Positions 15,345 to 21,460 of a stretch of 21,460 nucleotides of DNA are shown in pieces. Made by a program: the position numbers and the translations under genes. Position 1 is the stretch's first letter. Each line of letters begins with the position of its first letter. The stretch is taken from the NCBI GenBank assembly GCA_034432435.1, contig DAOUBS010000035.1, positions 1 through 21,460 on the forward strand. Direction: 5' to 3'. This DNA is from JANWYT01 sp034432435 (lineage in GTDB: Bacteria > Chloroflexota > Anaerolineae > Aggregatilineales > Phototrophicaceae). Under the pieces are notes generated by a model that was given only the letters and a program-made list of their open reading frames with translations, was not told the DNA's origin and made no database searches.

Positions 15345-16109
15345 CTAGCGGATACGTAGAACCGTGCCGTTGTTGGCGTCCATCACGACTTCTGCGCGGC
15401 GGCCAAAGTCAACCTTCCACACTGGCACATAGCCCTCGCGGCGGCCTCCAACCTCCAGCTCGATCTTGACGAAACTGCGGCCCGGGAAGACTCCTTGCGC
15501 AATGCTCAGCGCCTGTGACAGGCTGATGGCAGGCGTGCCGACTGGCGTGCCGCTCGGCCCACGGCGGCCACCCCAGGGCTCTAGCTGTACCACTTGGCCG
15601 CTCGCCGCGTCCACGTAGACGGCCATGCCGTTGCTCATCTTCATGTCCCACGTCAGCGGCCCCGTGCCCCGAGTGCCCTCCAGCGGCTCCAGCTCGGCCT
15701 TAATGAGCGACGTGCCTGGGTACTGCCCCAGCGCGATGCTCAAGGCTTGATCGAAGCCTACTGGCGGCAGCCCACGCACAGCAGCCGCCGGGGCAGGTAC
15801 AGGGCGCGGTGGCTGGACGACTGGCGGCGCGACGGGCGGAACAACTGCCGGCGGCGCAGCCTGCACACGACCGGTGATCTCGCCGGTCTGCGCGTCCACA
15901 TAGACCAACGTGCCATCAGCCAGACGCGCTTCCCACACAGCCGCGTTGTTCTGCTGCGTGCGCTGGATCGAGACAATCGTCACGCCTGGGTAGGTCTGAG
16001 TAATGATCTGTTCAGCGCGGGCGATGTTGACCCCGTCTTGCGCCAGCGCGGGCATAGCTGCGGCCAGCACCCCGATGATGATAAGGACTCCTGCGAATAG
16101 ACGTTTCAT
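15345..16109 (-). CDS. Secreted protein with three PepSY domains and Pro-rich linker
   Basis: 254 residues. A signal peptide (MKRLFAGVLIIIGVL..., cleavage expected after ALA at about residue 23) directs export. One PepSY repeat (about 28-80, YVDAQTGEI) is followed by a Pro/Val/Ala-rich linker (83-112). Two more repeats follow at about 115-178 (YVDAASGQV) and 188-254 (VMDANNGTV). The start has AAGGAG about ten bases upstream. It is the first gene of the segment that continues with the regulator, the kinase and a second PepSY protein. The hairpin after its stop suggests it is made in excess of the kinase and regulator. It may be a periplasmic or surface regulator of the kinase, by analogy with PepSY proteins near other two-component systems. 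Confidence 0.87.
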   Translation of the reverse strand: MKRLFAGVLIIIGVLAAAMPALAQDGVNIARAEQIITQTYPGVTIVSIQRTQQNNAAVWEARLADGTLVYVDAQTGEITGRVQAAPPAVVPPVAPPVVQPPRPVPAPAAAVRGLPPVGFDQALSIALGQYPGTSLIKAELEPLEGTRGTGPLTWDMKMSNGMAVYVDAASGQVVQLEPWGGRRGPSGTPVGTPAISLSQALSIAQGVFPGRSFVKIELEVGGRREGYVPVWKVDFGRRAEVVMDANNGTVLRIR

Positions 16110-16325
16110 GGTTTTATGCTCCTTGTGATTGATTATCGTACAGCGTCCATCTGCCTTGAATGCTAAAGGCCAACTTTCAAAAAACAGTAAAGGTTCATCA
16201 AGAGTTTTCTTACACTTGGCGCTAGCCCGTGGTATCAGCCGCGGGCGCTGGAACGTGCCCGCAAAATTTGGGAAAAAGCGGTATAGTCACAACGGTATCG
16301 ACCCATCAAATGAGGATGTCTTGCT
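16110..16325. promoter_or_regulatory. Divergent promoter region (PepSY/two-component operon and acetyl esterase)
   Basis: This 216-base divergent spacer is AT-rich at 16170-16210. On the minus strand a possible -10 is GATAAT (16132-16137) with a poor -35 TTCAAG (16155-16160) at 17 bases. On the plus strand a possible -10 is TATAGT (16282-16287) without a clear -35. Regulator sites may lie in the AT-rich part, but I cannot define one. Confidence 0.35.
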
Positions 16326-17297
16326 ATGCCGCTGTTTGACCTGCCGCTGGAGGCGCTGTACGACTACGCCCCATCGATCGCTGAGCCGAGCGACTTTGAC
16401 GCCTTCTGGGCGCAGACGCTGGCCGAGGCGCGCCAGCACCCGCTCAACGCGCAGTTTGAGCCAGTTGAGTTCGGGCTGCGCACCGTGCAGGCCTACGACG
16501 TGAGCTTTGCCGGCTGCGGCGGCCAGACGATCAAAGGCTGGTTGATCGTGCCGCAGGGCGCGCGCGGGCCACTGCCGGGCGTTGTGGAGTTCATCGGCTA
16601 CGGCGGCGGGCGCGGCTACCCGTTCAACTGGTTGACGTGGCCTTCAGCCGGCTTTGCCTTCATGGTGATGGACACGCGCGGGCAGGGCAGCGCGTGGCAG
16701 CGCGGTGACACCCCCGACCTGCCCAACGGCGCCAACCCCGCCCACCCGGGCTTCATGACGCAGGGCATCCTGCACCCCACCACCTACTACTACCGCCGCC
16801 TGTTCACCGACGCCGTCCGCGCCGTCGAAGCGTTCATGAGCCATCCGCTAGTGGACGCACAGCGCGTGGCGGTGACGGGCGGCAGTCAAGGCGGCGGCAT
16901 CAGCCTTGCAGCGGCGGCGCTCATGCCTGCCGTGCGCGTCGTCATGCCCGATGTGCCCTTCCTCTGTCACTTCCGCCGCGCTGTCGAGCTGTCCCCTGAC
17001 TTACCCTACACCGAAATCGCGCGCTACCTGGGCGTGCACCGTGACCGTGCCGATCAAGTGTTTGAGACGTTGAGCTACTTCGACGGGGTGAGCTTCGCCA
17101 AACGGCTGAGAGCACAAGCTTTGTTCTCCGTCGGGTTGATGGACACCGTCTGCCCGCCTTCGACAGTGTTTGCGGCATACAACGCCGTGACGACGCCCAA
17201 AGAGATGCGCGTCTACCCTTTCAACAACCACGAGGGCGGCGGGAGCGATCATGTGCGCGTCAAGCTGAAGTTCTTACAGGCGCTGTGGTCGGTGTAG
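16326..17297 (+). CDS. CE7-family acetyl esterase (acetyl xylan esterase / cephalosporin C deacetylase type)
   Basis: 323 residues, typical for CE7 esterases, which remove acetyl groups from xylo-oligosaccharides and from cephalosporin C, usually in the cytoplasm as hexamers. The opening FDLPLEALYDY and the DFDAFWAQTL stretch are family hallmarks. The alpha/beta-hydrolase triad is S187 in GGSQGGG, D273 in GLMDTVCPPST and H302 in FNNHEGGG. Y92 in GYGGG would help form the oxyanion hole. The RGQG motif (118-121) and HPTTYYYRRLFTDAVRAV are also conserved. There is no signal peptide, as expected. GAGGATG lies about 10 bases before the ATG. The next gene begins two bases after its stop and is probably co-transcribed. 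Confidence 0.93.
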   Translation: MPLFDLPLEALYDYAPSIAEPSDFDAFWAQTLAEARQHPLNAQFEPVEFGLRTVQAYDVSFAGCGGQTIKGWLIVPQGARGPLPGVVEFIGYGGGRGYPFNWLTWPSAGFAFMVMDTRGQGSAWQRGDTPDLPNGANPAHPGFMTQGILHPTTYYYRRLFTDAVRAVEAFMSHPLVDAQRVAVTGGSQGGGISLAAAALMPAVRVVMPDVPFLCHFRRAVELSPDLPYTEIARYLGVHRDRADQVFETLSYFDGVSFAKRLRAQALFSVGLMDTVCPPSTVFAAYNAVTTPKEMRVYPFNNHEGGGSDHVRVKLKFLQALWSV

Positions 17298-17299
17298 CG

Positions 17300-17707
17300 A
17301 TGGTCAAGCACACTGTCGGGGCGCGCAACATCTTCAACATCACCCAGCCGCAGCGCTACCGCTGCCAAGTGCTGCACTACCACGCGCGGGTCTCGCGGCT
17401 GTACGTAAGCGTCTACCAAGATCAAGCTCGCGCCCCGGCCTTTTACCTGCTCTTCTCGGACGTGGGCTACTTGCAATGCCCGATGACGTGGCAGGGGGTC
17501 GGTTTCGACATTCGCACCCAAGATGAGTGCATCCAGCTTCTGCTCGACGTGGGGTTGATCGGGGCGGCGGTGCTGCGCTTCCCGCAGGCTTACGCCTCCA
17601 TCACCGAGGTTGTGCGCCTGTACGTCGCTGAGACGCCCCATCAGCCCGTGCAGATCGTCGCGGGCGCGGCGTCCATGCTGCATCAACTGCCTAAAGAGCT
17701 AATCTAG
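17300..17707 (+). CDS. Protein of unknown function behind the acetyl esterase
   Basis: I do not recognise this 135-residue protein. The ATG at 17300, two bases after the esterase stop, is preferred over an in-frame GTG at 17285 that lies inside the esterase gene. There is no signal peptide or membrane helix. The sequence begins with basic and aromatic strands (RYRCQVLHYHARVSRLYVSVYQD), has a central LLFSDVGYLQCPMTWQGVGFDI segment and ends in helices. This gives the impression of a small alpha/beta protein with five Tyr/Phe-rich strands. Third-position G+C is high in this frame, and the opposite-strand frame over the same bases looks like a shadow. Its tight spacing suggests a role related to the esterase, but no function can be given. 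Confidence 0.7.
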   Translation: MVKHTVGARNIFNITQPQRYRCQVLHYHARVSRLYVSVYQDQARAPAFYLLFSDVGYLQCPMTWQGVGFDIRTQDECIQLLLDVGLIGAAVLRFPQAYASITEVVRLYVAETPHQPVQIVAGAASMLHQLPKELI

Positions 17708-17740
17708 AGATGCGCTGACGGTGATGCCCGTATCGCCTGC

Positions 17741-18412
17741 TCACCGCTCAAATAAGCCCATCAGATAGTCCGTGCTCAGTCCCTGCTCTTCGAGATGCGC
17801 CTTGAGCTTGCGCCGCGCGTCGTGGATGAGCTTGTAGAGGGCGTTGCGGTTCGTGCCAAGCTGTTCCGCGATGGTGTCCATCGGCACGTTGTCGAGCGCT
17901 ACCGCCACCAGCGCTTGATATTGACGCGGCGTGAGCGCCGTGCGCAGCGCCTCCTCAAGGATCTTGGCCACCTCGCCGCGCTCAGCTGCCGTTTCCGGGT
18001 TGACTGGAACTTCCCCGACGAGGTTGGCGGACGCGCTCACAAAATCGTTCTCAGCGGTGATCGTCTCTAGGCTGAAGTCACGGTAGCGAGCGCGGCGCAT
18101 CTCGCTGATGGCCACGCGAATGGCGATCTTGTTCGCCCATGTGGTGAAGCGGCTCTCGCCACGAAAAGCGTCGAGGTTGTTCAGCACGCGCAGCGTCGCT
18201 TCCTGCGCCAAGTCGCGCGCCATTTCTTCAATCTCGCTCAGCGCAAGGCCCCGTAGATCGCTGCGTTCTTGGCTCAGATAGTAGAGGATGCTGCGCTGGA
18301 GGCGCAGCCTCAGTTCGTCGAGCGCCTCCGATTGACGCTCAGCTGCTTGCAAGTCAAACAGCCACTCTTCATTGGTGCGCTCAAGGGGGGGCATACCACG
18401 CCGAGCGCTCAT
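17741..18412 (-). CDS. ECF-type RNA polymerase sigma factor
   Basis: 223 residues with only sigma regions 2 and 4, so ECF-like. Region 2 (about 60-112) includes LAQEATLRVLNNLDAFRGESRFTTWANKIAIRVA, the core-binding and -10 recognition helices. Region 4 (about 158-205) includes LTPRQYQALVAVALDNVPMDTIAEQLGTNRNALYKLIHDARRKL, a helix-turn-helix for the -35 element. An extra N-terminal stretch of some 55 residues and a 15-residue C-terminal tail distinguish it from minimal ECF factors. Its ATG overlaps the stop of the FHA/zinc-ribbon gene (ATGA), so the two are translationally coupled. No membrane anti-sigma factor is adjacent, and control is probably through the FHA protein or by transcription. 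Confidence 0.9.
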   Translation of the reverse strand: MSARRGMPPLERTNEEWLFDLQAAERQSEALDELRLRLQRSILYYLSQERSDLRGLALSEIEEMARDLAQEATLRVLNNLDAFRGESRFTTWANKIAIRVAISEMRRARYRDFSLETITAENDFVSASANLVGEVPVNPETAAERGEVAKILEEALRTALTPRQYQALVAVALDNVPMDTIAEQLGTNRNALYKLIHDARRKLKAHLEEQGLSTDYLMGLFER

Positions 18413-18915
18413 TGAGGGCGGAAGGTGACGCGAACCACCAGATGCCCCAGCCGCACATCGTCCCCATCGCGCAGAATGCGCGGCTGCTGGGCGACCAGCT
18501 TCTGACCGTTAAGATACGTTCCGTTGGCGCTGCCGTAATCCATCACGTGCAGCGCGCCATCGCGGCGCAGGATGACTGCGTGCTTGCGTGAGACGCCTTT
18601 TTCAATCGCGTTGGACTCGGTGAGGTCAATCGTCGGGCGTTCGCCGGTGTCCGTGTTCAGGCGGCCAATGACAAGCTCAGTCACTTGGTCAGCGTCAAAC
18701 GTAAAGACTTGATTGGTGTCTACCACGGTCAGGACGAGGTTCATCGCGCCGTTGAAGCGCGCTGACCCCCACTTAGGCATGCCTTCTTCAAAGTCTGTGT
18801 CACCCAACGAACGAGTAGATTGACCCGCAGCGAGATCTGTCAGCGGCGCACCACAGCGCACACAGTTCAGAGTACCTTCTTTGTTTTCGTATTGACAGAC
18901 TCCGCAGATGATCAC
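18409..18915 (-). CDS. Zinc-ribbon plus FHA domain protein
   Basis: 168 residues from a GTG start at 18915, chosen because GGAG lies six bases upstream and because the longer frame (ATG at 18969) would cover the promoter. A zinc ribbon comes first: C4xxC7 and C18xxC21 (CGVCQYENKEGTLNCVRCG). After a linker, an FHA domain (about 58-168) carries the phosphothreonine-binding pattern: IGR, then SRKH, then YGSANGTYLNG. FHA domains bind phosphothreonine on partner proteins, usually produced by Ser/Thr kinases, none of which lies in this window. The gene is translated together with the sigma factor through an ATGA overlap, so the pair may couple phosphorylation to sigma activity. It is cytoplasmic. 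Confidence 0.88.
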   Translation of the reverse strand: MIICGVCQYENKEGTLNCVRCGAPLTDLAAGQSTRSLGDTDFEEGMPKWGSARFNGAMNLVLTVVDTNQVFTFDADQVTELVIGRLNTDTGERPTIDLTESNAIEKGVSRKHAVILRRDGALHVMDYGSANGTYLNGQKLVAQQPRILRDGDDVRLGHLVVRVTFRPQ

Positions 18916-18951
18916 AGGTATCTCCAGCTTAACGTATCTGGTAGCCACGAA

Positions 18952-18980
18952 ATTATAACAATCGTGCAAGTGTGATGCAA
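18952..18980 (-). promoter_or_regulatory. Promoter for the FHA/sigma operon
   Basis: On the minus strand there is a perfect -10, TATAAT (18952-18957), 17 bases from TTGCAT (18975-18980), a weak -35. It lies 37 bases before the GTG start. Its position excludes the longer reading of the FHA gene, since the upstream ATG at 18969 would be between the two promoter boxes. Confidence 0.65.
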
Positions 18981-19123
18981 TTCACTTTTGATCAAAAAAA
19001 TGCGCTTAAACCTATTTGCAAGACCCAACGATAGACAAAATACGAGTTGGGCGCCCCAAGTTCCCACACCACCACGCAGAATCAGGCTCACGGCCTAAGC
19101 CTTTAACGCGCTTCGAGTTCGAG

Positions 19124-19153
19124 ATTGAGATACACCTAATTGAGACACGCCTA
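19124..19153. repeat. Two tandem 15-bp copies
   Basis: Two tandem copies, ATTGAGATACACCTA (19124-19138) and ATTGAGACACGCCTA (19139-19153), which differ at two positions. The second copy includes the stop of the minus-strand glutaredoxin-like gene. The function, if any, is unknown. Confidence 0.5.
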
Positions 19154-19561
19154 GCACAAGAACCCATTATCTTGCAGCCACGCGATTAGTTCTTCCTCTG
19201 TTGGCTCAGTAATCAGCGCGCCGCGGTGAACCCCGCGCGGGCTGGCGCCAGCGGCCAGCGGCGGCGGCGTGGTGTGGGGGTCAAGCTCCCCAGGGCGCGC
19301 GGCGACCAGCGTCGGCACGCTCTGAAAGCCCGTCCACGCGACGACGCGCTCACGGGCTGCCGCGTCGCGGTCGATCAACACTTCACGGTAGGCGATCTGA
19401 TGTTCAGTCAGCACGCGCTTAGCGATGGTCACAAACGGGCAGCCCATGCCGCGGCTGTACATGATCAGCTCATAGGGCGGATGAATAGCAGAGGTCATAG
19501 GTGGATAGATCCGTGTGCTTAGAAGTCGGCGCAAGTTGAAGCGTGGCAGAAATGAGCGCAT
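19151..19561 (-). CDS. Glutaredoxin-like protein with a lone active-site Cys
   Basis: 136 residues if started at 19561 (GAGG about seven bases upstream, 16 bases after the amidase stop), or 115 from 19498, where the thioredoxin-like fold begins; which is used is not certain. The extra N-terminal piece is Arg-rich. The fold shows YELIMYSRGMGCPF, with Cys where glutaredoxins have CPYC but no second Cys (V replaces it). The cis-Pro motif is FQSVPTLV, and there is an insertion before the last helix (EEELIAWLQDN). Glutaredoxins reduce disulfides or carry iron-sulfur clusters in the cytoplasm; the single Cys suggests a monothiol mechanism. A Cys is also the last residue. It probably shares a transcript with the amidase. 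An earlier start at 19693 would overlap the amidase and is rejected. Confidence 0.72.
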   Translation of the reverse strand: MRSFLPRFNLRRLLSTRIYPPMTSAIHPPYELIMYSRGMGCPFVTIAKRVLTEHQIAYREVLIDRDAAARERVVAWTGFQSVPTLVAARPGELDPHTTPPPLAAGASPRGVHRGALITEPTEEELIAWLQDNGFLC

Positions 19562-19577
19562 CGGCAGGCCTCGCTCG

Positions 19578-20759
19578 TTAAGGCGATGTAGGGGTAGGCG
19601 TGCGCGCGAAAAAGTCAGGGGTGGCCAGCAGATCGTTCGTGCTGGGGGACAGGAAGCACAACACACCTTCCACCAGTGCCTGTGCCATGTCATCTTGGCG
19701 CGTGGTGAGGATTTCGCGGTCGTCTTTCATGAAGCCTAGCTCGATGATCGCGGCGGGCGTCAGCGGGTGAATCTCGCGGAAGGTGTGGTAATCGGTCATA
19801 TCGCGGGTGAGGTTGAAGCGCCGTTCAAGGCCGACAATGCGCCCGTAGTGCAGCGCGATGCACTCGGCTAGCAGGTCATCGACGCCGCCTGACGGGCGCA
19901 CCGCCGCCTTCGAGACCAAAAAGCCGCTGACCCGCTCGCCAAAGTCGCGGCAAGTGTTAGTGTGGATCGACACCAGCACTGCCGCGCGGTAGTTGTCAAG
20001 GCGGGTGTCGAACTCATCCAACAAGTCCACGCTGTAGCCCAGCCCGCGCAGCGCGCGCACGACGCGCGTCGCTACCTCAAAGTTGATGCTGGCCTCGGTC
20101 AAGCCATCCGGGCAGACCGCGCCGGGGTCGTTCTGTGGGCCGCGATGCCCGCTGACGACGCCGATGCGCTGCAAGTAGTTGGGGGTGGGCAGCGCCGTCG
20201 GCTGCACGGTGGGGACGTTAGTTGAATCCGCCACCATCAGCCGGCTGACCACCCGCTGATCGAGAAACTCAGGCGAGGTAAACCACGTGAAGATGGTGCT
20301 GGCCACCCCGCCAGCGATGAGGATGATGAGCGCAGTGCGCAAAAATCCGCCCAACACCCCGACGCGACGCCGCGTGACGCGCTCACGGCGGCGTTGAATA
20401 CGTTGGATGCGCTGGGCTTCCAGCCGCGCGGCGGTCACGGTGTCCTCAGTGGGCGCAGGCGGTGGCGCTGGTGGCGGGGCTGGCTGTGCCGCTGGTCGCA
20501 GCGGAGGGGGTGGCTCAACACTGAGGCGCAGCGGCTGGCGTACAGGGGGCGGCTCTGGCTCTGGCACAGGTGGGACAGGCGCTTCTTCTGCAGCGGGCAG
20601 AGGGAGCCAATCTGGCGGTGGAGTGGCCGTCGCTGCCGCGGCCTCGCGCTGGCGGCGCGCTGCCGCTTGGCGCATCAACTCGACAAAGATCGTGCTAGGC
20701 GCGATCTCGGGCACGTCGGGCGGTGGAGCGTCGGATGAGCGGTTGATCTCGTCAGGCAT
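19578..20759 (-). CDS. Membrane-anchored N-acetylmuramoyl-L-alanine amidase (Amidase_3)
   Basis: 393 residues. A 133-residue cytoplasmic Pro/Ala-rich N-terminal part ends in an Arg-rich stretch (113-133) and precedes a single helix (about 138-160), which indicates an N-in topology. The extracellular domain (about 197-375) is a zinc amidase that cuts the bond between MurNAc and the stem peptide. The zinc ligands are H205 (GHRGPQNDPGA), E222 (TEASINFEV) and H266 (VLVSIHTN); the catalytic base is E340 (AAIIELGFMKDDRE). All four are present, so it should be active. The long proline-rich intracellular arm is unusual for this family and may bind a partner. No clear ribosome binding site is seen, and only a weak -10 TACAAT (20790-20795) lies upstream. 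Confidence 0.9.
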   Translation of the reverse strand: MPDEINRSSDAPPPDVPEIAPSTIFVELMRQAAARRQREAAAATATPPPDWLPLPAAEEAPVPPVPEPEPPPVRQPLRLSVEPPPPLRPAAQPAPPPAPPPAPTEDTVTAARLEAQRIQRIQRRRERVTRRRVGVLGGFLRTALIILIAGGVASTIFTWFTSPEFLDQRVVSRLMVADSTNVPTVQPTALPTPNYLQRIGVVSGHRGPQNDPGAVCPDGLTEASINFEVATRVVRALRGLGYSVDLLDEFDTRLDNYRAAVLVSIHTNTCRDFGERVSGFLVSKAAVRPSGGVDDLLAECIALHYGRIVGLERRFNLTRDMTDYHTFREIHPLTPAAIIELGFMKDDREILTTRQDDMAQALVEGVLCFLSPSTNDLLATPDFFARTPTPTSP

Positions 20760-20977
20760 ATCGCAGCTGCACGTCTAGTCTTATTAGCGATTGTAGGCTA
20801 TCCGGCCTAATTCGGCTACTCTTGAATTCTCTTAAAAGCGCCTGTCGAGACGTGAACCGCGAGCAGCGCTGTCCCTACGGGGTCAAGTCCCACGCGCTGG
20901 CCTCACTCTTCCCTGTTCCCTGCCCATCCGCTATGCTGAACGCAGCGTTTTTCCGACAATTTTAGAGGAGCTTTCTC
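20760..20977. other. Divergent intergenic region (amidase / cyclophilin)
   Basis: There is no gene in this 218-base spacer. It holds a GCAGCTGC palindrome (20763-20770), a weak minus-strand -10 TACAAT (20790-20795), a possible plus-strand -10 TATGCT (20932-20937), and at 20871-20880 an inverted copy of the CGTAGGGACAG segment at 12155-12165. Confidence 0.45.
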
Positions 20978-21460
20978 ATGCCTAAGAGCTATGCGGCTTA
21001 CCCCGCGGCAGTCATCGACAAAACCAAGCAGTACACCGCGCTCATCCACACCAGCAATGGCACGATTCGCGTCAACCTGGTTGCCGATCGCGCGCCGTTG
21101 ACGGTCAACAACTTTGTGTTCCTTGCGCAGGAGGGCTTCTACGATGGGCTGAACTTTCATCGCGTCATCAAGGATTTCATGATTCAAGGGGGCTGCCCCA
21201 ACGGTGACGGGCGCGGCGGCCCGGGCTACCGCTGGAACGATGAACCCGCCGCTTTGCAGATCAAACATGAGCGCGGCTCGCTCAGCATGGCCAACGCTGG
21301 CCCCAACACCAACGGCAGCCAGTTCTTCATCACCCACGTCGTTACCGACTGGCTGAACGGCAAGCACGCCGTGTTCGGCAAGGTCGCCAGCGATGCAGAT
21401 CAAGCTGTCGTGGACAGCATCCAGCAGGGCGACAAGATCAACCGCGTTGAGATCGTCGTG
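20978..21460 (+). CDS. Cyclophilin-type peptidyl-prolyl isomerase, 3' end outside window
   Basis: 161 codons are visible and no stop is reached at the window end; little is probably missing, as the domain is essentially complete. Cyclophilins catalyse cis-trans isomerisation of Xaa-Pro bonds. Family motifs are FHRVI with catalytic R62, FMIQGG (67-72), SMANAGPNTNGSQFFITH (103-120) with Q115 and F117, and W125 in DWLNGKHAVFGKV. There is no signal peptide, so the protein is probably cytoplasmic. AGAGGAG lies seven bases before the ATG and fixes the start. A long frame on the other strand over the same region is a shadow of this gene. Confidence 0.93.
   Translation, partial: MPKSYAAYPAAVIDKTKQYTALIHTSNGTIRVNLVADRAPLTVNNFVFLAQEGFYDGLNFHRVIKDFMIQGGCPNGDGRGGPGYRWNDEPAALQIKHERGSLSMANAGPNTNGSQFFITHVVTDWLNGKHAVFGKVASDADQAVVDSIQQGDKINRVEIVV

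Noticed and set aside
17249..17686. Minus-strand frame opposite the protein at 17300-17707
   Set aside because: The plus-strand frame has better third-position G+C, a start two bases after the esterase and a more protein-like composition.
17719..17746. Possible terminator between the convergent genes at 17707 and 17741
   Set aside because: The only inverted repeat (CGGTGA/TCACCG, 6 bp, 16-base loop) is weak and overlaps the end of the sigma gene; no T-tract follows.
18916..18969. Longer start for the FHA gene
   Set aside because: The ATG at 18969 lies between the -10 and -35 boxes of a good promoter, while GTG at 18915 has GGAG six bases upstream and begins right at the zinc ribbon.
19562..19693. 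Longer start for the glutaredoxin-like gene
   Set aside because: It would overlap the end of the amidase gene by over 100 bases and adds a Trp/Cys-rich sequence of shadow type.
20903..21403. Minus-strand open frame at the right edge
   Set aside because: It is antisense to the cyclophilin gene, which has an AGAGGAG site and all family motifs but no stop within the window.
1..21460. tRNA, rRNA, CRISPR array, insertion sequence or prophage
   Set aside because: No cloverleaf, repeat-spacer series, transposase or integrase motif was seen in any intergenic space, and all of the genes look chromosomal.

Overview
The window is about 60% G+C, gene-dense, and reads as an ordinary stretch of bacterial chromosome rather than a phage, plasmid or genomic island. 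I see no tRNA, rRNA, CRISPR array, transposase or integrase. Several gene types together suggest a Chloroflexota bacterium, probably Anaerolineae-like: a LysM plus clan-A glycosidase secreted protein, an FHA protein with an N-terminal zinc ribbon beside a sigma factor, a small degenerate zinc-finger protein, PepSY proteins around a two-component system, and GC-rich inverted intergenic repeats. This assignment rests on gene style and is an inference.

Layout. (1) 2-3457, plus strand: the end of a polyprenyl-phosphate sugar-1-phosphate transferase (exopolysaccharide priming; its 5' part lies outside), a secreted Cys-rich beta-propeller protein, a small Cys/His protein and thioredoxin reductase. 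(2) 3559-8485, minus strand: a secreted LysM/glycosidase protein, a small unknown protein co-transcribed behind MutS2 (RqcU), and a stand-alone receiver protein with an altered conserved lysine. (3) 8651-10838, plus strand: a flavin disulfide oxidoreductase resembling mercuric reductase and a membrane-anchored methyltransferase. (4) 10835-12063, minus strand: a nitrilase-superfamily amidohydrolase overlapping an NTF2-like protein. (5) 12360-16109, minus strand: secreted PepSY protein, OmpR-type regulator, sensor histidine kinase, anchored PepSY protein. (6) 16326-17707, plus strand: a CE7 acetyl esterase and an unrecognised 135-residue protein. (7) 17741-20759, minus strand: ECF-type sigma factor overlapping an FHA/zinc-ribbon gene with a good promoter, then a glutaredoxin-like protein behind an anchored cell-wall amidase. 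(8) 20978 to the end, plus strand: a cyclophilin that runs off the window.

How they fit together. Much of the window concerns the envelope and its sensing: polysaccharide priming, extracellular glycosidase and esterase, a cell-wall amidase, PepSY proteins flanking a histidine kinase, and an FHA/sigma pair. A second theme is thiol and redox chemistry: thioredoxin reductase, the MerA-like oxidoreductase, the glutaredoxin-like protein and the Cys/His small protein. No single unprecedented system is obvious. The best candidates for new biology are the PepSY-bracketed two-component operon, the FHA/zinc-ribbon-sigma overlap, the degenerate zinc-finger protein beside trxB, the Lys-to-Met receiver protein, and the unrecognised proteins at 5089-5571 and 17300-17707.
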